From assembly GCA_023150945.1 (NCBI GenBank), contig JAKLJX010000030.1, forward strand, positions 1 to 64,000: a DNA stretch of 64,000 nucleotides, in the 5' to 3' direction. Below, one piece after another: positions 53,340-60,674 of the stretch (its first letter is position 1; every line of letters begins with the position of its first letter). The DNA is from a bacterium (GTDB lineage: Bacteria; Zhuqueibacterota; Zhuqueibacteria; Zhuqueibacterales; Zhuqueibacteraceae). The position numbers were made by a program, and so were the translations under genes. The notes beneath the pieces are model-generated. The model did not search any database, was not told the DNA's origin, and was given only the letters and a program-made list of their open reading frames with translations.

Positions 53340-54800
53340 TCAGCGTGCGAGCATCAGCGTTTTGGCAATGGTCTGGTTGCCGGCATGCAGGCGATAGACA
53401 TAAAGCCCGTTTGGCACGGCCGAGCCATCTTTGCCGCGGCCGTCCCACGAGACCGTGTGCCGGCCCGGTTGTGCCTCCCCATTGAACAAAGTGCGCAGGT
53501 GTTGTCCCATGACATTGAAAATCGCCACGGAGACCGTGGTGGCCGCGTCCACTTCATAGTTGATTTGAGTTGCGCCCACGGTTGCGGTGAAAGGATTGGG
53601 ATAATTTTGTTCGAGCACGAAACCGCGGGGCGGTAACACGCTGCGTTCTTCTATGGCTGTGGGTGACTGCGCCGCGCTGCCGTGCGTCCAGTCGGTCCAG
53701 CCCACATTCTTGCCGGGATTGGCGGGCGTGGGCGCAGGGAAGTGCGTGCCGTAATAGTAATTGATCACATGCGGCTGCCAGTTGTCATCACCGGTGGCGG
53801 CAAAATCGGCCTGTTGATGCAGCCATTGATACGCGCGCAGCAGGGCCTGGTCTTGCCAATTCCACACCTCGTAGCCGGCGCGATGCAGAATCACGGCCTG
53901 CACCAGCGCGCCTTGCAAGGCTTCATACACATAGTTCTCCTGCGGCGGCGGCCAGCAAAAATCCCCGCCGCGGCGTTGATCATCGGGCAGCACGCCATCC
54001 ACGGGTTTGCCGTCTTTGCGTGCGCCCTTGGGATTGATGCCCACCGGCCGACTGGGATCCGCCTGCCAGGAGAGGTCACCAAAGCTGAATCCGGCATAAG
54101 CATTCCGGTCGCCCAGCCAGCCTTTGAAGACTTGCGCGCAACGCTGCAGTTCGGCTTGATCACCGAGATAGACCGCCACCGCCGCACGGCTGGCACCGGC
54201 ATGCGTGCCCCAGTTGTTGGGCCGTTCTTCGTGGGTGGAACGCAGCGTCTTGCCGGAGAGATTCTCGGCCAGCGTCTCCACCAGCCAGGCGCGGAAGCGT
54301 TGGTCTTCGGCGGCCGGGAGTTTGACCAAATCCGCTGCAATCACGTAAGCGGCCAGCTCGCGGCCGAGCGCAAGCGTGCGGCCGCCTTTTTCCGTGCCAA
54401 TGGCCGCCATGCAGCCCGCGATCACTTCGGCGCGCAAGCGCGTTTCGCCGGTGCGGGCATAGACCAGGGCCTTGGCCATGATTTTCACGTTCACCGGATC
54501 ATCTTGATTCGACAGATCCGGCGTGCCGGCCGGCTGGTTCGCAATGTATTTGAGATTTTTCCATGCCGGGCCTTGCATCGGCAGCAGCTTGAGCTCGGCG
54601 CTGTTCGTCCAAATGCCGGTGCTTGCCAGGCCGGCAGAAGGAAGGCCGCTGCTGATGCTGCTGGGGCCGGAGAAATCCGCTCCCGCCGGCAAGTCCTGAT
54701 CCCCTTCGCCATGTTGCAGTGATTGCGTGAATGCGCTGTAATGAAATGCAATGAGGAGGAACAAAACGTTCCAGTGCCTGCGGTGAAGTTCACGATCCAT
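53340..54800 (-). CDS. Alginate-lyase-fold protein with C-terminal sorting module (paralogue 2)
   Basis: A 486-residue secreted protein. Signal peptide about 8-27, then the same alginate-lyase-type domain as paralogue 1 (IWTNSAELKLLPMQGPAW, RPNNWGTHAGASRAAVAVYL, PPPQENYVYEALQGALVQ), and a C-terminal FlgD-like sorting module (NYPNPFTATVGATQINYEV ... GLYVYRLHAGNQTIAKTLML). The start at 54800 is chosen for the signal peptide; the frame continues 92 codons upstream as an implausible Arg/Pro-rich sequence. It differs from paralogue 1 by an extra Ser/Gly-rich N-terminal stretch and by the sorting module, so the two probably work in different places. Confidence 0.82.
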   Translation of the reverse strand: MDRELHRRHWNVLFLLIAFHYSAFTQSLQHGEGDQDLPAGADFSGPSSISSGLPSAGLASTGIWTNSAELKLLPMQGPAWKNLKYIANQPAGTPDLSNQDDPVNVKIMAKALVYARTGETRLRAEVIAGCMAAIGTEKGGRTLALGRELAAYVIAADLVKLPAAEDQRFRAWLVETLAENLSGKTLRSTHEERPNNWGTHAGASRAAVAVYLGDQAELQRCAQVFKGWLGDRNAYAGFSFGDLSWQADPSRPVGINPKGARKDGKPVDGVLPDDQRRGGDFCWPPPQENYVYEALQGALVQAVILHRAGYEVWNWQDQALLRAYQWLHQQADFAATGDDNWQPHVINYYYGTHFPAPTPANPGKNVGWTDWTHGSAAQSPTAIEERSVLPPRGFVLEQNYPNPFTATVGATQINYEVDAATTVSVAIFNVMGQHLRTLFNGEAQPGRHTVSWDGRGKDGSAVPNGLYVYRLHAGNQTIAKTLMLAR

Positions 54801-55435
54801 GTCTTTCACCCTTTCTCGAGGTTGAGGTCTTTCACGTCCTGTAGATGATGCGGCAAGCGCCGGGGCGGCTGCCGGTAAAGGAGGCAACGGTTTCCGCTGC
54901 GGCGGTGGGCGCGCACACGATGACAAAGAGCGAAGGCCGGCAACAGCAGGTGGCGTGCACAGTGCCGCTGCCGGTCGAGAATGCCAACCGTGGCCGAAGT
55001 CAATTCTCATGCCAATGCAACAGGCGGGAGAACGAACCGCGCCGCGCATCGTCCGCCCTGCCCATGTGCGAATCAACCGGCTCGCCGGTCGCGGCGGCGG
55101 ATCAACTTGCGCAATGACTTGCGCTTTCTCCCGGCGATCCAGCGCAATGGGAGCGGCGGCGGCCGGCAGCGTGCACGCCGTGAGCAGAAGGTTTGTGTGA
55201 CGATGAAAGAATTACAGCTTGGTCGGAGGAAATCTCAAAGTTGAACTTTTGCCGGTGCGCGAAGAAAATCATTTGCTCAATTGTTGGCAAATTGTTACTA
55301 TTTCGCCGGCAAAAAAGCCGTTCTGCCGGCCGGGCTGTCGTGTCGCAAACCGCAACCGGCCGCACGGGGCGAGCGTGCATCGCGAGCGAAGACGCTGCAA
55401 AGACAACCGAGTGGACGTGAAACGACAATGGCCTC
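54801..55435. promoter_or_regulatory. Long divergent intergenic region
   Basis: About 635 bp between the minus-strand lyase gene and nrfH on the plus strand. I see no gene: the open frames are short, overlapping on both strands and Arg/Ala-rich. An AT-richer tract at about 55225-55315 is the likely promoter zone for nrfHA. I looked for an FNR-like TTGAT-N4-ATCAA site and found none that I would defend. Confidence 0.45.
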
Positions 55436-55897
55436 ATGAATCGACTGCGCATCTCGTTGCTGGTGTTGAGTGTCTTGCTGGGGTTGCTGTTGGGGATGGG
55501 CGGATATACATTTTACTATGCGCGCGGTGCCTCTTATCTCTCCAATGATCCGCGCGCGTGTGTGAATTGCCACATCATGCGTGAGCAATATGACGGCTGG
55601 CAGAAGGCGAGCCACCATGCCTTTGCCACCTGCAACGATTGCCACGTACCGCATTCCTTCATTCCCAAGTACTTCACCAAACTGGAAAACGGCTTTTGGC
55701 ATGCAAAGGGTTTCACCCTGCAGGATTTCCACGAGCCGATCCGCCTGCGCCGCCGCAGCCAGGCAGTGCTGCAGCAGAACTGCCTGTATTGCCACCGCGA
55801 ATTCGTCAGTGAAGTCGTGGCCGGCGCAGCGCACGACGGCGAGGAAATCAATTGCGTGCAATGCCATAAGCGCGTGGGCCACGGCCCCTCACAATGA
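55436..55897 (+). CDS. nrfH: Cytochrome c nitrite reductase small subunit (NapC/NirT family)
   Basis: A 153-residue membrane-anchored tetraheme quinol dehydrogenase. An N-terminal helix (about 5-28) is followed by four heme sites: C42-VN-C45-H46, C66-ND-C69-H70, C116-LY-C119-H120 and C140-VQ-C143-H144. It passes electrons from menaquinol to NrfA. Its stop overlaps the NrfA start codon (ATGA at 55894-55897), giving tight coupling. Confidence 0.94.
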   Translation: MNRLRISLLVLSVLLGLLLGMGGYTFYYARGASYLSNDPRACVNCHIMREQYDGWQKASHHAFATCNDCHVPHSFIPKYFTKLENGFWHAKGFTLQDFHEPIRLRRRSQAVLQQNCLYCHREFVSEVVAGAAHDGEEINCVQCHKRVGHGPSQ

Positions 55898-57342
55898 TCA
55901 ACCAGGTGACTGACATGAATGGATCTTCCCAACCTGCTTCCCGCAAGCCCGGCCGCATGATTTACGGCCTGGCGATCGGCGTGGTGGCGCTCGCCACGGC
56001 GGCGGTGATGCTGCTGATGGAGAACATCGCGCAGCGCAAGGAAGAGGGCAAGCAGCACATCTTTCGCGTGGTGGAAATCGACGAAGACACCATCGACCCG
56101 GCGGTGTGGGGCAAGAACTACCCGCGCCAGTATGACAGCTACAAACGCACGGTTGACATCGAACGCACCCGCCACGGCGGCAGTGAAGCCTTCCAAAAAC
56201 TCGATGAGGATCCGCGCTGGCGTGAAATCTTCAAGGGCTATGCTTTCGGCCTCGATTACCGCGAGGAACGCGGCCATGCCTACATGCTGTCGGACCAGGA
56301 CGAGACCGAGCGCGTAAAGGCGGTGCCGCAACCCGGCGCCTGTTTGCATTGCCACTCCGCGGTGATCCCCGCCTATCTGCAAGCCGGCGCGCAGGCGGGC
56401 GCGGCAACCCGTTCAGAACAGATCATGAAGGGCTTCGAGATCGTCTGCGGCATGCCCTATTCCGAGGCGCGCAAGATGGTGACCGCGCCGATTACCTGCG
56501 GTGATTGCCATGATCCCACCAGCATGCAGTTGCGCGTGACGCGACCGGGCTTTCTCAACGGTATCCGCGCGTTGGCGGCCAGCGAGCAGCCAGTGCCCCA
56601 TCTGCCCAGCATCGAGCGCTGGCGCCAGGACGGCCGCAAGGGCGATTACGATCCCAACCTGCTCGCCACGCGTCAGGAAATGCGCTCGTTCGTGTGCGGC
56701 CAGTGCCACGTCGAATACTATTTCAAGGGCGAAGGCAAGCTGTTGACTTATCCCTGGCACAGGGGCAACCGCGTCGAGCAAATCGAGCAATACTATGACG
56801 AGATGGGATTCAAAGACTGGACGCACGCCGCCAGCGGCGCGCCGGTGTTGAAGGCGCAGCATCCCGAGTTCGAGATGTGGAGCCAGGGCATTCACGCGGC
56901 CAGCGGCGTGGCCTGCGCCGATTGCCACATGCCCTACAAGCGCGAAGGCGCCATCAAGGTCAGCGATCATCACGTGCGCAGTCCGCTGCTCAATGTGGCG
57001 AGCGCCTGCCAGACCTGCCATCATTTTACCGAGACCGAAATCAAAGCGCGCGCGGAAGCGATTCAGGATCGCACCAAGGCGCTGATGACGCGCACCGAGG
57101 AAGCGGTGGTGGCCCTGATTGCGGCCTTGCAGAAGGCGCGCGCGGCCGGCGTGCCGGAAGCAAGCCTGCAACGCGCGCAGGCGCTGCAGCGGAAAGCGCA
57201 ATGGCGTCTGGATTTTGTCGCGGCGGAAAACTCCATGGGTTTTCACGCGCCGCAGGAAGTGGCCCGCATTCTGGGTGAGGCCATCGACTTTGCCCGCCAG
57301 GGAGAAATTGCCCTGTTGGAGCAGAGCGTGGCCGCGCGCTGA
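55894..57342 (+). CDS. nrfA: Ammonia-forming cytochrome c nitrite reductase, all-CxxCH type
   Basis: A 482-residue pentaheme enzyme that reduces nitrite to ammonium with six electrons. One N-terminal helix (about 22-42) anchors or exports it. Five heme sites are visible: C150-LH-C153-H154, C202-GD-C205-H206, C268-GQ-C271-H272, C341-AD-C344-H345 and C372-QT-C375-H376. The first, active-site heme uses CxxCH instead of the classical CxxCK. Other catalytic landmarks are intact: CGQCHVEYYF and LKAQHPEFEMW (H323). A second possible start is Met8. It is coupled to nrfH. Confidence 0.93.
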   Translation: MINQVTDMNGSSQPASRKPGRMIYGLAIGVVALATAAVMLLMENIAQRKEEGKQHIFRVVEIDEDTIDPAVWGKNYPRQYDSYKRTVDIERTRHGGSEAFQKLDEDPRWREIFKGYAFGLDYREERGHAYMLSDQDETERVKAVPQPGACLHCHSAVIPAYLQAGAQAGAATRSEQIMKGFEIVCGMPYSEARKMVTAPITCGDCHDPTSMQLRVTRPGFLNGIRALAASEQPVPHLPSIERWRQDGRKGDYDPNLLATRQEMRSFVCGQCHVEYYFKGEGKLLTYPWHRGNRVEQIEQYYDEMGFKDWTHAASGAPVLKAQHPEFEMWSQGIHAASGVACADCHMPYKREGAIKVSDHHVRSPLLNVASACQTCHHFTETEIKARAEAIQDRTKALMTRTEEAVVALIAALQKARAAGVPEASLQRAQALQRKAQWRLDFVAAENSMGFHAPQEVARILGEAIDFARQGEIALLEQSVAAR

Positions 57343-57371
57343 GTGCCGGCAGGCGATCGCCGGGCTGAGAG

Positions 57372-57850
57372 TTTGCGGGAGCCGCAGATGGCGCAGAGTT
57401 TCGCAGATGGGATTTTGAGGTCACCCTGCCTCGCGGTCATTTGAAGAAGATGTTCCTGCAACGGCTTGGCCGTTGCGTCGAACGCCTCAGAGACTCCCTG
57501 GTGCTCGAGGTTTTGGAAACCTCGGCGGCGATTCTCGGACTGGGAATTTGAGGGATCCGCAGATGGGATTTTGTGGTCACCCTGCATCGTGGTCATTTGA
57601 AGAAGATGTTCCTGCAACGGCTTGGCCGTTGCGTCGCACGCCTCAGAGTCTCCCCGGTGCTCGAGGTTTTGGAAACCTCGGCGGCGATCCCCGGGCTGAG
57701 ATTTTGCGGGAGCCGCAGATGGCGCAGAGTTGCGCAGATGGCATTTTGAGGTCACCCTGCATCGCGTTCATTTGAAGAAGATGTTCCTGCAACGGCTTGG
57801 CCGTTGCGTCGAACGCCTCAGAGGGTCGCCAGCGCTCGGGGTTTCCCAAA
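57372..57850. repeat. Three tandem copies of a ~156-175 bp repeat with palindromic core
   Basis: Three units share GCAGATGG, TTTTGAGGTCACCCTGC, TTTGAAGAAGATGTTCCTGC, the core GCAACGGCTTGGCCGTTGC (57458-57476, 57614-57632, 57789-57807) and CGCCTCAGAG. Spacing between cores is 156 and 175 bp. Units 1 and 2 also share GCTCGAGGTTTTGGAAACCTC, itself a palindrome. The third unit diverges at its end. Single cores in reverse orientation occur at 31005 and 59336. There is no protein-coding sense and no spacer structure of a CRISPR. Confidence 0.88.
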
Positions 57851-57957
57851 TCCTCGGCCCAGCTGAGGCTGGAACATTCTCAGACGGACACCAACCAATT
57901 GGCATTCGCGCGAGGTTTGGTTTGAGGAGTGATTCGCAACAAAGCGGCAGTGAGGCC

Positions 57958-59151
57958 ATGAAACGATCGGCGATGAAACAAACGGTTCACACGATGACCC
58001 GGCCGGCTGTGCGGTCACTGCTGGTGGCCGCCGGCATGTTGGTGGCCGCGGGTTTTCTGCCCGCGCGCGGCCAGGATCCAACCATGTCGTTTGAAGAGTA
58101 TGAGCCGGCCGCGATGCTGGTGGTGCCGGCGCATCCGGTCACGCGGGCCAAGTATCCATTCATCGACATCCACAATCATCAAGCCAACATGCCGACGCAG
58201 GATTTGCGGCCGCTGGTGGCCGAGATGGACAAGCTCAACCTGGCGGTGATGGTTAATCTCAGCGGCCGCGGTTTCAAACGCAGCGTGAATGCCGACAGCT
58301 CGGTCACCTACGGCATTCATGATGGCGAATATCTCAAGGCCGCCGTGGAAAACGCCAACCGCACGGCGCCCGGCCGCTTCCTGGTTTTCACCAACGTGGA
58401 TTTCACCGGCATCGGCAGCCCCGGCTGGAGCGAGCGAGCCGTCAAAGAGCTGGCGCAAGACGTCCGCAACGGCGCGGCCGGATTGAAAATCTACAAGAGT
58501 CTGGGATTGGAGGTGACCGACACCAGTGGCAAGCGCGTGCCGGTGGATGATCCGCGCCTCGATCCCATTTGGGAAAAATGCGCCGAGCTGAAGATTCCGG
58601 TGTTGATTCATTCCGGTGATCCCGCCGCGTTTTGGCTGCCGCACGATCGTTTCAACGAACGCTGGCTGGAGCTCAAGCAGTTTCCCGAGCGCTATCGCCA
58701 CGGCCGTGAGCCTGCGTGGGAGCAGGTGATGGCCGAGCATTTCAATCTCATGCGCCGGCATCCGCGCACCGTTTTCATCAGCGCGCACATGGGCTGGCTC
58801 GCCAGTGACCTGGCTCGTCTCGGCAAGCTGCTCGATGAAATTCCCAATCTCTACACCGAGATCGGCGCCATCATCTACGATCCCGGCCGCCAGCCGCGCT
58901 TCGCCCGCGAGTGGTTTATCAAGTATCAAGATCGGGTGATGTTCGGCAAGGATATTTGGGCGCCGGAGGAGTACCACGTCTATTTTCGCGTGCTCGAAAC
59001 CGCCGACGAGTATTTCGACTACTATCGCAAGCGCCATGCTTTTTGGAAGCTGTATGGCCTGGAGCTGCCCGATGAGGTGCTAAAGAAGATCTACTACAAG
59101 AATGCCCTGCGCCTGCTGCCCGGCATCGCGGCGGCGCGATTTCCGCAGTAG
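57958..59151 (+). CDS. Exported amidohydrolase-2 family protein
   Basis: A 397-residue metal-dependent hydrolase of the amidohydrolase superfamily (TIM-barrel, aminocarboxymuconate-semialdehyde decarboxylase-like branch). Metal-binding residues are H72 and H74 (DIHNHQ), then H in VLIHSGDP and H in FISAHMGW, and the late aspartate in MFGKDIW. A signal peptide (hydrophobic about 18-34, ending in ARGQ) means it acts outside the cytoplasm. The start at 57958 is one of three close ATGs and has only a poor ribosome binding site. The substrate is unknown. It stands alone after the tandem repeats. Confidence 0.83.
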   Translation: MKRSAMKQTVHTMTRPAVRSLLVAAGMLVAAGFLPARGQDPTMSFEEYEPAAMLVVPAHPVTRAKYPFIDIHNHQANMPTQDLRPLVAEMDKLNLAVMVNLSGRGFKRSVNADSSVTYGIHDGEYLKAAVENANRTAPGRFLVFTNVDFTGIGSPGWSERAVKELAQDVRNGAAGLKIYKSLGLEVTDTSGKRVPVDDPRLDPIWEKCAELKIPVLIHSGDPAAFWLPHDRFNERWLELKQFPERYRHGREPAWEQVMAEHFNLMRRHPRTVFISAHMGWLASDLARLGKLLDEIPNLYTEIGAIIYDPGRQPRFAREWFIKYQDRVMFGKDIWAPEEYHVYFRVLETADEYFDYYRKRHAFWKLYGLELPDEVLKKIYYKNALRLLPGIAAARFPQ

Positions 59152-59522
59152 TCTCTTCCGGGTTGGCGAGGATCATTTGTTGTCTTCATTCCAGCGTTTT
59201 TCAAATGCGTGCGCAGGAATCGTAGTCATGCCCCCTCGTGGGGTACGGTGGCAACCACGAATTTATTGGCTTTGACAGCCACCCACAAGGGGCGGGGACT
59301 GAAAACCTGCTCATCCAATTGAAAACCGCTGCAATGCAACGGCCAAGCCGTTGCGGGAGCACTCTTGTCAATGGGCTGCGATTTCGGACGGATGCTGGCT
59401 CAATCATGCTCGATCAGAAATTCTGCAAGCCATCGCCGGCCGCTGCGCCGGCGCTTCATCTCACAACTCCAACAACCAAGTTTGGATCTCGCATCAAACA
59501 GAAGCTCAGGTTCAAAACTCTC
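59152..59522. other. Intergenic with one copy of the palindromic repeat
   Basis: No gene in this 371 bp. GCAACGGCCAAGCCGTTGC at 59336-59354 followed by GGGAGCACTCTTGTC matches the repeat core at 31005 in the same orientation and the three tandem copies at 57.4-57.8 kb in reverse. The open frame that runs through it from 59238 joins the next gene but is not protein-like. Confidence 0.7.
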
Positions 59523-60449
59523 ATGACCGTTCAATTGAAAAGTATCCGCCGTCTGTTTTGCCGCTTGCCGGCTGCACGATGGCTGCGGGCGGTGCTGGCG
59601 CTCGCGCTGCTGGGGTGCGGTTCGGATCACGGCGTCGAGCCGGTGCGCACCAAAGTAACCGGCGACATCATCTTCACCGGGCCGACGCCGCCGGCTTACG
59701 TGGCGGAAGTGGTGGTGGTGCTGGTGAAGAAACTGCCGCCTGAAAATCTGCTCTCCGAAGTCATCTACAGCCCGCCGCTCGTCTTCGATCGCAGCAAGCC
59801 CGCGGGCCGGGATGATACCTTGCGCTACGAGTTGTTCGCGGATCCCGGCGTGTATGCCGCGGCCGGCGTGCTCTGGCGCAAGTCCGGGCAATCGTGGGAC
59901 ATTGCGAACATTCTGGGCGTGCACCTCGATCCCACCAAGATTTTCGAGCTCAAGCAAGTGGTGGTGCGGGAAGACCAACCGGTGGCGGACAGCGTGAACG
60001 TTCTCGCCAACTGGGATTTCGCCAGCCGCGATGCCATCATCACCGGCAAGATCACTTACGCCGATCCCTGGCCCGCCAACTCGCAAGCCGTGGCAGTGGC
60101 GGCCGTCGGCGTGATTCCGCCCGGCGGGCCGGCGTTTCTGCCGTCAGTGCTCGGCAATCTCAAAGGCTTGAATTTTACCCTGGGCTTGTTCAAACCCGAG
60201 GAGCAATACCGGCTGGCGGTGAACGCGGGCGAGATCAAGTTCCTCACCCTGTTTTGGTACGGTAAAGGCCAGTTTCTCGATATTCGCGCGGTGGGGCTTT
60301 ATCACTGCGGCGAGACCAACGGCCAGTTCATTCCCAAACCGGTGAAGGCGGTGAATGATTCGGTTGTCACCAACATCGATTTCGAAGTGAGATTCTCCAC
60401 GCTGCCGGCCGGCATCAATTACTGCAAAGTCTGTCCGCCGTGTCCTTGA
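59523..60449 (+). CDS. Putative surface lipoprotein of unknown function
   Basis: A 308-residue protein with a lipoprotein signal (ALALLGCGSD, Cys about residue 32). The rest is beta-rich with no recognised domain. It contains VTGDIIFTGPTPPAYVAEVVVV and IITGKITYADPWPANSQAVAV, which look like two related strands-rich repeats, and it ends with a cysteine-rich tail (CKVCPPCP). The start at 59523 is placed for the signal peptide. It lies about 220 bp upstream of a TonB-dependent receptor on the same strand and may be its surface partner, like a SusD analogue, but it does not look like SusD. Unknown function. Confidence 0.72.
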   Translation: MTVQLKSIRRLFCRLPAARWLRAVLALALLGCGSDHGVEPVRTKVTGDIIFTGPTPPAYVAEVVVVLVKKLPPENLLSEVIYSPPLVFDRSKPAGRDDTLRYELFADPGVYAAAGVLWRKSGQSWDIANILGVHLDPTKIFELKQVVVREDQPVADSVNVLANWDFASRDAIITGKITYADPWPANSQAVAVAAVGVIPPGGPAFLPSVLGNLKGLNFTLGLFKPEEQYRLAVNAGEIKFLTLFWYGKGQFLDIRAVGLYHCGETNGQFIPKPVKAVNDSVVTNIDFEVRFSTLPAGINYCKVCPPCP

Positions 60450-60674
60450 GGCGGTCGCTCGCCGCGCGCGGCGCTGCTCGCGGTGCACGAGGCGGCGGGC
60501 GCTGCGTCGCGCACGTTTGCTCTGATCGCTTGATCGTCCGGCAGGGAGCTGGTGCAGGCACAGGAGCCGCCCCAACTCGTTGACAAGATTTCCTCTGCAT
60601 GATGTGCTGAATCGCCTGACAGTTCCTCAACGGCGCGTCCTCTTGCCGCGCCAACGTGAAAGAGGTTTATGCGA

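Noticed and set aside
57372-57850. Tandem repeats as a possible CRISPR array
   Set aside because: Units are 156-175 bp, the similarity covers most of each unit and no short repeat alternates with unique spacers; no cas genes are present.
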